A stretch of 64,000 bases of DNA, from contig NZ_CP110136.1 in the NCBI RefSeq assembly GCF_025979705.1, forward strand, positions 496,001 to 560,000, read 5' to 3'. The DNA is from Hymenobacter sp. YIM 151858-1. GTDB taxonomy: Bacteria; Bacteroidota; Bacteroidia; Cytophagales; Hymenobacteraceae. This document shows positions 58,516 to 64,000 of the stretch, piece by piece (the first letter of the stretch is position 1; each line of letters opens with the position of its first letter). The notes below the pieces were generated by a model. It had not been told where the DNA came from. It worked only from the letters and a program-made list of their open reading frames with translations, and did not search any database. Both the position numbers and the translations under genes were made by a program.

Positions 58516-59616
58516 TTAAACAGCCTTTTGGTAGGTCGGCTTGGGGGCAAAGCGGTCGGCCACTTTTTTACCCAAGCGAATCGCCGGCCGCTCGACCAAT
58601 ATGTTAAAGATGGTGGAGGCAACGAGGGTTCCGACTACCACGAAGGCCAGCAGTATCCAGTACACGCGCCGCTCGCCGCCGATCAGGGAGGCAAGATAAT
58701 CCCAGCGGTCCATCACGAAGATGACGAACAGCCAGTGCAGCAAGTAGAGGCTATACGAAATGCGACCCAGGAACAACAGCGGGCGGATGGTGAGCAGGCG
58801 TTGCAGCTGCGGCTGGTTGATAACCAGCGCCAGAATAGCCCCTGCGGCCAGGCCCGTAAAGTGAAACAAATCGAGGCGGAACAGGCCCAGCCAATAATTC
58901 GCGACGTCGCCCAGGGGGTAAATGCGCGTAATGTGCCGAATGGAATACAGCGCGAAAATCAGCACGTAAATCCCGTAGCGGTACGGGTACCAGCGGGCTT
59001 TTTTGATGTCGTACTGCTCGATGTCGCGGAAATAGTACGTGAGCAGCATGCCCAGCCCAAAATGCAGCACGGCCCAGCTGATGGTGCCGGTGGCCAGAAT
59101 CACCGCCATCAGGCTCACGAATAGAACGCGGCTGTTGCGCAGCAGCAAGGTCAGGAATGGCACCAGCAACGACACCACCATTTCAACTTCGAGCGTCCAG
59201 GCCGGCAGGTACAAATCGTGCTTGCCCCTGATCAGCAAAGCCTCTTCAACCCAATGGGTTTCGTTGGTAACGAATTGGCGCACCAGCAGCCCTAGGTCAT
59301 CGGCGCGGTGGTTGTAGAGGTAGTACAGGGCCAGCGCCGCCAAAAAGGGCACGTACAGGCGCACGATGCGGTTGAGCACAAATTGCCGGAAGTGGGAGCC
59401 GTTAATCTTTACCGACTCGTCGGGGTGGAAGTACTTCCACGATAACACCAGGCCGCTAAGCACAAAAAACAGCGAAACCGCGTCGCTGCCGTTGAACACC
59501 ATCGAACCCAGTTTGTAACTTAGGGTTTCGGCCCAGCGCCAACCGATAAAGTGATAAATCATCACGGAGAAGGCCGCCAGGCCTCTCACACTATCCAGAT
59601 ACTCAACTCGACGCAT
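58516..59616 (-). CDS. Acyltransferase 3 family membrane protein (OafA/YrhL-like)
   Basis: A 366-residue integral membrane O-acyltransferase with about ten hydrophobic helices. Family start VEYLDSVRGLAAFSVMIYHF with the usual R/H pair, VSLFFVLSGLVLSWKYF, FVLNRIVRLYVPFLAALALY, YLPAWTLEVEMVVSLLVPFL (catalytic-region pattern), and ISYSLYLLHWLFVIF. These enzymes acylate sugars of surface polysaccharides or other envelope molecules; the substrate cannot be predicted. ATG 59616. Confidence 0.9.
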   Translation of the reverse strand: MRRVEYLDSVRGLAAFSVMIYHFIGWRWAETLSYKLGSMVFNGSDAVSLFFVLSGLVLSWKYFHPDESVKINGSHFRQFVLNRIVRLYVPFLAALALYYLYNHRADDLGLLVRQFVTNETHWVEEALLIRGKHDLYLPAWTLEVEMVVSLLVPFLTLLLRNSRVLFVSLMAVILATGTISWAVLHFGLGMLLTYYFRDIEQYDIKKARWYPYRYGIYVLIFALYSIRHITRIYPLGDVANYWLGLFRLDLFHFTGLAAGAILALVINQPQLQRLLTIRPLLFLGRISYSLYLLHWLFVIFVMDRWDYLASLIGGERRVYWILLAFVVVGTLVASTIFNILVERPAIRLGKKVADRFAPKPTYQKAV

Positions 59617-59811
59617 ACGCAGCGTGGCTCACAGATACTGCCAGCGCGCTATCTGCCCGCTGTTTATCCGCCAAAAATCCGCAGAATTTCCGGGTATAGC
59701 GTATGGGCCGCTGCACATATCTGCTGCACAGCCGAATTGGTTGCTACGGGAGCTGCCCGGTTGGTCGCCGCACCCGGCGGCACCATTCCCTAGGTTGGGC
59801 GGCAAGGCGTG

Positions 59812-60354
59812 TTAAGCGGCAGCCAGATGTTGGTTGAGGCGGGACACGAGCAGACGCATCATCTTTTCGTTCTGGCCGAAGGAGAACGGGAGTCTGCCGC
59901 GGCGGTGGCCAATGTGCAAAACGTTCAAAAGCAACCGGTTTGGCTGGATTAAAGCAATGCCCACCTGGCTAATATAGCCATCGGTAAAAGCCCGTACTAC
60001 CTGCGGGGTGTTTTGCTGGATGTTCCAGTTCAACTCTCCAAAAACTGTCTGGATCAGCTGCCAATTGGCCTCCGCGCTCAGCCCGGTTTCGAGGGTTGTC
60101 AAACGGTTTTCGCGAAGCTGGCAGTACACGGCGTAGAAAAACAGCCAGCCCAAAAACGGAAACAGCAAAAGCGCAATCGTCCGGTAGAAAGCCGTAGGGC
60201 CATTACCCACAAAATACCCACACAGGCCCCAGTACACCAGGAAAAGCAACGCGGCAAATACCTTGGTTGACCAATTGGGCGGAATAGCCAGCCGGTTTTC
60301 GCGGACTGACGTGGCTACTTGCTCTTCGCTGAGGTTGGGGTACCAGAAGCTCAT
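59812..60354 (-). CDS. Small membrane protein of unknown function
   Basis: 180 residues. Two close TM helices at ~30-75 (VFAALLFLVYWGLCGYFVGN and IALLLFPFLGWLFFYAVYCQ) are followed by a soluble domain (NWQLIQTVFGELNWNIQQNT, SQVGIALIQPNRLLLNVLHI, ending in LLVSRLNQHL). I recognise no family; the layout recalls small Bacteroidota membrane proteins with an uncharacterised cytoplasmic tail. ATG 60354. Isolated by 195 bp from the acyltransferase gene. Confidence 0.72.
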   Translation of the reverse strand: MSFWYPNLSEEQVATSVRENRLAIPPNWSTKVFAALLFLVYWGLCGYFVGNGPTAFYRTIALLLFPFLGWLFFYAVYCQLRENRLTTLETGLSAEANWQLIQTVFGELNWNIQQNTPQVVRAFTDGYISQVGIALIQPNRLLLNVLHIGHRRGRLPFSFGQNEKMMRLLVSRLNQHLAAA

Positions 60355-60415
60355 AGCTGCCAGAGGTCGGGAGTGGGTTGAGCTTTAGTGCCTGAATTAT
60401 TTCGGAAGCATCAAA

Positions 60416-60907
60416 TTATGCCGGCTTAAGTTTCAAACGCACCAAAGTAAGTACTGGGTGAGCAACGTTTTGAGGGTCATATTCTAACGAGCGGAAAACT
60501 TCAAACCAGTATACCCGGTACTTATGATCCATAAGTTTGAGGTATGTCTTGCCAGAAACTTCCTTAATCTTGAACCAATATAATCCACTGCCATTTATTG
60601 CTGAAGTAAAATAGCCATGACCTACACAAGGAAAGTAAGATGACTGGCTGATGGTTGATCTTGAAGTGAAAGACCAATCCAGAAACTTACAAACCCCTTG
60701 TGCTGCCAAGTAGTAATTCCAATTGTGGAAAGAGACAGTGTCCCTGGTGCTGATATTAGAAGTATCCTCGGCAATCCAGTTTGGGTGCAGTGAATAAGGC
60801 TTCTTTCTGCTTTCTGCGAAATCTTGTCGTAATGTTTTCTTCAACGAGCCTTGGGCGAAGCTGGAGTTAACACTTAAAGACAGGCAGATTAGCAACAGCA
60901 GCCGCAT
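60416..60907 (-). CDS. Secreted hypothetical protein with unusual base composition
   Basis: 163 residues with signal MRLLLLICLSLSVNSSFAQ. The mature part (SLKKTLRQDFAESRKKPYSL, DTVSFHNWNYYLAAQGVCKF, YWFKIKEVSGKTYLKLMDHK, VYWFEVFRSLEYDP) is aromatic-rich and beta-like. Its GC content and codon use are clearly lower and more A/T-ending than all neighbours, and it lacks CCTAGG, suggesting recent acquisition. Function unknown. ATG 60907; only 15 bp after the rlmD stop, so it may ride on rlmD transcription. Confidence 0.72.
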   Translation of the reverse strand: MRLLLLICLSLSVNSSFAQGSLKKTLRQDFAESRKKPYSLHPNWIAEDTSNISTRDTVSFHNWNYYLAAQGVCKFLDWSFTSRSTISQSSYFPCVGHGYFTSAINGSGLYWFKIKEVSGKTYLKLMDHKYRVYWFEVFRSLEYDPQNVAHPVLTLVRLKLKPA

Positions 60908-60922
60908 AGATAAAGTCAAATA

Positions 60923-62335
60923 CTACTTCAGCTCCAGCAGCACCACATTCTCCACGTGGTGGGTGTGCGGGAACATATCTACCGGCTGCACGCGCGTTAC
61001 GCGGTAGGTGTCGGCCAGCAACTCTAGGTCGCGGGCTTGGGTAGCGGGGTTGCAGCTCACGTACACTACGCGCGGGGCGCGCAGCTCGATGAGGCGGTTT
61101 ACCACATCTGCGTGCATGCCGGCGCGGGGCGGGTCGGTGATGATGACGTCGGGGCGACCGTGCTCGTCGGTAAATTCCTTGGTGAGCACGTCCTTCATGT
61201 CGCCGGCGTAGAACTTGGTGTTCTGCACGCCGTTGATTTCCGAGTTCAGCTTCGCGTCTTCAATGGCCTGCGCCACGTACTCCACGCCGATTACCTTGCG
61301 GGCCTGCTTGGCCACGAAGTTGGCAATGGTGCCGGCGCCGGTGTAGAGGTCGTACACCAGCTCCGTGCCGGTGAGGCCGGCAAAGTCGCGGGCAATTTTG
61401 TACAGCTCGTACGCTTGCTCCGAGTTGGTTTGGTAGAACGATTTCGGCCCCACGCGGAAGCGCAGACCCTCCATCTCCTCGTGGATGTAGGGCAGACCCT
61501 TGTAGCACACCACTTCCAGGCCGTCGAGCGAGTCGTTGCCCTTGTCGTTGAGCACGTAGTTCATCGACGTGATTTCCGGGAACAGCTCCAGCAGGTGGTC
61601 CAGAATAACCGGAATCATCTGGTGCTGGCGGTAGAACGCGGCCACCACCATGATTTCGCCGGTGCTCTTGGCCGTGCGGATGGTGAGCGTGCGCAGCAAC
61701 CCGGTGTGCTTCATCAGGTTGCCGAAGCGCAGGTTGTTGGTGCGCGCGTAATCGCGGAAGGCCAGGCGAATCTGGTTGCTCGGGTCGGGCTGCAGCCAGC
61801 AGTGCTGGATGTCGATGATCTTATCGAAGCGCGAGGGCAGGTGGTAGCCCAGCACGCGGCGGTCGTACTGCTGCGACTCGTCGGCAATCTGCTCCGAGGT
61901 CAGCCAGCCGTTGTAGCTGAAGGTGTACTCCAGCTTGTTGCGGTAGTAGGTGGTTTCCTTCGAACCCAGAATGGGCATAATCTCGGGCAACTCAACCTTG
62001 CCGATCCGCTGCAGCGTGTCCTCCACCTGTTGCTGCTTGTACTGAAGCTGGGTTTCGTAGCCTAGGTGCTGCCACTTGCAGCCGCCGCAGGTGCCAAAGT
62101 GCATGCAGAAGGGCTGCACGCGCAGCTCCGAGTACTTGTGAAAGTGCACGGGTACAGCCTCCAGAAAGCTCTTTTTCGACTTGGTGATGCGCAGGTCGAC
62201 CACGTCGCCGGGCGCTACGCCCGACACGAAAATGACGAGGTTGTTGTGGCGCACGAGGCACTTGCCCTCGGCTACCATGTCTTGTATTACCACTTCGCGG
62301 AGGTCCTCCGCGGGGATCTTCTTCGGATTGGGCAT
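60923..62335 (-). CDS. rlmD: 23S rRNA (uracil-5)-methyltransferase RlmD/RumA family
   Basis: A 470-residue SAM-dependent methyltransferase. N-terminal TRAM-like RNA-binding part (VIQDMVAEGKCLVRHNNLVI, VAPGDVVDLRI), 4Fe-4S ligands C77, C83, C86 (FCMHFGTCGGCKW) and C179, SAM motif VYDLYTGAGTIANFVA (~328-342), TDPPRAGMHADV (400-411), catalytic Cys428 in VVYVSCNPAT, and C-terminal QPVDMFPHTHHVENV. The exact uridine (U1939 or U747) is not decidable by eye. ATG 62335 chosen; the frame extends 45 codons upstream without family similarity. Confidence 0.94.
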   Translation of the reverse strand: MPNPKKIPAEDLREVVIQDMVAEGKCLVRHNNLVIFVSGVAPGDVVDLRITKSKKSFLEAVPVHFHKYSELRVQPFCMHFGTCGGCKWQHLGYETQLQYKQQQVEDTLQRIGKVELPEIMPILGSKETTYYRNKLEYTFSYNGWLTSEQIADESQQYDRRVLGYHLPSRFDKIIDIQHCWLQPDPSNQIRLAFRDYARTNNLRFGNLMKHTGLLRTLTIRTAKSTGEIMVVAAFYRQHQMIPVILDHLLELFPEITSMNYVLNDKGNDSLDGLEVVCYKGLPYIHEEMEGLRFRVGPKSFYQTNSEQAYELYKIARDFAGLTGTELVYDLYTGAGTIANFVAKQARKVIGVEYVAQAIEDAKLNSEINGVQNTKFYAGDMKDVLTKEFTDEHGRPDVIITDPPRAGMHADVVNRLIELRAPRVVYVSCNPATQARDLELLADTYRVTRVQPVDMFPHTHHVENVVLLELK

Positions 62336-62601
62336 TACTTGATTCACAAGCGCAAAGATAACCCACGGATTTTTGCGGATTTGCCGGAATGCATGGATTT
62401 TAGGCTGCGCCTGCATCCTCGTACCAACCCTTGCCTTAACCCTTGAAGCCCAAGCGATATGCCGGGCCAATGAACCTAGGGCCGTTGTCCCACAGGGCGA
62501 CTAACTGTTCTGCTCAAGCCAACGCTATTTGCTTGGCTCGAAACGAGCAGACGCGGCGACAGAACATGACCACTGCTAAGCCAATGACGACGCTACGCGA
62601 C
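62336..62601. other. Short gap between rlmD and the esterase-like gene
   Basis: No supported ORF or clear hairpin. Two CCTAGG motifs, one (62601-62606) supplying the stop codon of the gene at 62602. Confidence 0.3.
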
Positions 62602-64000
62602 CTAGGGCGCCGCCAGGGCGGGCGAGGAACGCGGCATGAAAATCAGGGCATCGAACTCGCGGCGCAGATTGTGGCGGTTGAAAGGCGCTTTCGATTCGAA
62701 AATGCCTACGTCGCGCAGCAGCAGGTTTTGATAGAGCCATTGCGTGCCGGGCGCCAGGGCGGGGCTGCGCACATCGAGCAACGACAACGGCAGCTTGGCC
62801 GCATGAAAGTAGTACTCGTAGGTGCCCACCGGCGCGGCCGTGGCCTCGGCCCGCACAAAGGTGCTCGTGCTTTGGTCCTCGGCCCGAAACGAGCCTTCGT
62901 GGAAAGCCATGCCCACGGCGAAATACGCCGGGCCGTAGGCGCGGCGCAGCCATTCGCCTAGGTTGCGCTCGGCGCCTTCGCCCTCGGCAGCTACGTGGGC
63001 GTTGTGCGCCCACACCGCCACCTTGGCGCCGGCCAGCTGCCCGCGCAGCCAGTGCACGTTTTCGGCCATGCAAGCATCGCGGTACGCACTGCCGAACACT
63101 TTTTTCAGGCTGATAAATGTGCTGTATTGCTCAATCAGGTGCAGCATCTGGCGCTGCCAGGCCACATCGGGCAGGTCGGTATCGTCGCGCAGTTTGCTTT
63201 GCATCTCGAAACCGCCGCGCAGCTCGGCCAGCTGGCTGCGCAGGGCTTGCAGCGCAGCACCTGGCCGGCTGTCGGCGGCAAACGGGTTCAGGGGCGATTC
63301 GCTTCGGCGCAGCTCTTTCACCTGGTTTTCGATGCGGGTGAGCAGGGCGTGCAGGTCGGTGCGCTTGGCGGGTACTTGCGCGCGCAAGTAGGCAATGGCG
63401 TCGTACGGGTGCTGCATATCCATGCCCAGCAGCTGAATTTTGGTGCTGGCGCGCTCGTTGTGGGTGCGCATCCATTGCACCAGCTCCAGCACCTCGGCGG
63501 TGTTCCACACACCTAGGCTCCGTACCAATTGGCGCACGTCGCCTTCGCCGGTGAGCACGTAGCGGTTGAGGGCCAGGCACGTGCCCATGTTGGCCTCCAG
63601 CACCAGCGCCCGCACGCCTTTTTGCTCTACCAGGTAGCGAAACAAACGGTGCTTTACCTGAAAAATCTCGCGCGAGCCGTGCGTTACCTCGCCCAGGCCG
63701 ATTACCTCGGCCGCGCCTACCAGCTGCCCAAAGGCCGCCAAATAGCGCACGTCGCCGCCATCGGGCTGCACGGTGCGCAGGGGCCGAGCGGCCTGGCGCA
63801 GCCACGCCAGCTCGGCCGCCGTGGGTAGGCCGGCCGCCCTAGGTGGCCGCGGGGTGTAGGGGCGCCCGTTAATAAGCAGCTGCACGTTGTCGATCCAAAT
63901 TGGCTCGCCGCCGTCGAGGCGCACGCCCAGGGCCAGTTGCTTCGCAAACGAGTTGTGCGAAATGGGCACCGAAAGCTCAAAGGCTTGCCAACCGTTGGCC
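62602..64000 (-). CDS. Erythromycin-esterase-family protein, N-terminus beyond window
   Basis: The open frame continues past the right edge (residues ANGWQAFELS precede the GTG at 63969), so the gene is 5'-truncated by the window. The first part (GVRLDGGEPIWIDNVQLLING) resembles a carbohydrate-binding beta-sandwich. Then the EreA/ChaN-like domain: VIGLGEVTHGSREIFQVKHRLF with the conserved Glu-His pair, ALVLEANMGTCLALNRYV, MRTHNE, VAVWAHNAHVA, and YFAVGMAFHEGSF. EreA-type proteins hydrolyse macrolide lactones, but most relatives have unknown substrates, so resistance should not be assumed. The stop TAG lies inside CCTAGG. Confidence 0.85.
   Translation of the reverse strand, partial: ANGWQAFELSVPISHNSFAKQLALGVRLDGGEPIWIDNVQLLINGRPYTPRPPRAAGLPTAAELAWLRQAARPLRTVQPDGGDVRYLAAFGQLVGAAEVIGLGEVTHGSREIFQVKHRLFRYLVEQKGVRALVLEANMGTCLALNRYVLTGEGDVRQLVRSLGVWNTAEVLELVQWMRTHNERASTKIQLLGMDMQHPYDAIAYLRAQVPAKRTDLHALLTRIENQVKELRRSESPLNPFAADSRPGAALQALRSQLAELRGGFEMQSKLRDDTDLPDVAWQRQMLHLIEQYSTFISLKKVFGSAYRDACMAENVHWLRGQLAGAKVAVWAHNAHVAAEGEGAERNLGEWLRRAYGPAYFAVGMAFHEGSFRAEDQSTSTFVRAEATAAPVGTYEYYFHAAKLPLSLLDVRSPALAPGTQWLYQNLLLRDVGIFESKAPFNRHNLRREFDALIFMPRSSPALAAP

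Larger units (their letters stand above)
1036..63843. repeat. Dispersed palindrome CCTAGG, about 77 copies
   Basis: Hand-counted copies start for example at 1036, 2086, 4379, 7718, 10956, 13459, 18979, 26261, 32107, 36645, 39788, 43223, 43248, 43270, 46106, 51371, 57215, 62061 and 63838. The extended form GGCACCTAGGGC or its complement occurs at 10956, 13459, 18979, 26261, 36645, 43248, 43270 and 46106. Copies lie in genes, in gaps and in terminator loops. Confidence 0.85.

Noticed and set aside
61037-62065. 342-codon plus ORF opposite rlmD
   Set aside because: rlmD has complete catalytic motifs; this frame is a composition shadow.
1-64000. tRNA, rRNA and riboswitch genes
   Set aside because: I saw no cloverleaf, rRNA core or known riboswitch motif; thiL has no TPP-like leader by eye. 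A covariance-model scan would be decisive.
1-64000. Insertion sequences or prophage genes
   Set aside because: No transposase, integrase or phage structural protein is recognisable in any frame.
62602-64000. Calling the esterase-like protein a macrolide-resistance gene
   Set aside because: EreA-like motifs are present, but the superfamily is broad and the N-terminal extension differs from resistance enzymes.

Overview
The window looks like chromosomal DNA of a high-GC member of the Bacteroidota, most likely Hymenobacter or a close relative in the Hymenobacteraceae. The pointers are several proteins ending in type IX secretion (T9SS) sorting domains, a PorV/PorU-type pair, Bacteroidota-only families (DUF2911, GIN/DUF2807, NamZ/DUF1343), a Bacteroidota-style curli operon, near absence of Shine-Dalgarno sequences, and -7 boxes of the TAnnTTTG type. 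No rRNA, tRNA, insertion sequence, phage or CRISPR array is visible. Genes lie on both strands and are closely packed. The first and last genes are cut by the window edges.

Layout. 1-13 kb: a truncated secreted protein, a phospho-sugar mutase, a LamG T9SS protein, HPPD (tyrosine catabolism), two small conserved proteins, a large secreted metalloprotease, DUF2911, a lipoprotein and an ABC-F ATPase. 13-20.6 kb: glutamate racemase, then a curli island (csgE, csgF, an extended csgG, two curlin subunits, and a TolB-like lipoprotein). 21-27.5 kb: two surface proteins of more than 1000 residues with T9SS tails. 27.7-30.4 kb: an isc operon (iscS-iscU-unknown-iscA). 30.5-33.2 kb: methylmalonyl-CoA epimerase, a Sua5/YrdC protein and a tRNA nucleotidyltransferase. 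33.5-36.5 kb: a PadR regulator with a double-PspC/GIN envelope protein. 36.8-43.1 kb: PorV-like and PorU-like T9SS proteins. 43.3-48.4 kb: folA, fmt, namZ, a LolE-like permease and an M23-fold protein. 48.5-56.7 kb: phenylacetyl-CoA epoxidase, split into paaE on + and tetR-paaA-paaB-paaC-paaD on -. The remainder holds thiL, an acyltransferase, small unknowns, rlmD and an erythromycin-esterase-like protein.

Functional themes are the cell surface (T9SS cargo and sortase-like genes, curli, lipoproteins), aromatic catabolism (HPPD, Paa), Fe-S assembly, and wall or tRNA housekeeping. A TetR regulator at the head of the paa operon, with matching palindromes in front of both paa units, probably co-ordinates the split pathway.

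The most unusual signals are non-coding. First, the palindrome CCTAGG occurs about 77 times by my hand count, several-fold above what base composition predicts. It lies in genes and gaps, often inside the 12-mer GGCACCTAGGGC. In genes it almost always reads as Leu(CTA)-Gly, which suggests selection on the DNA itself. Second, many intergenic gaps carry short repeats with a 7-bp period (sometimes 8) whose unit differs from locus to locus. Many are arranged as two complementary arms. They recall the STRR heptanucleotide repeats and the HIP1 palindrome of cyanobacteria.
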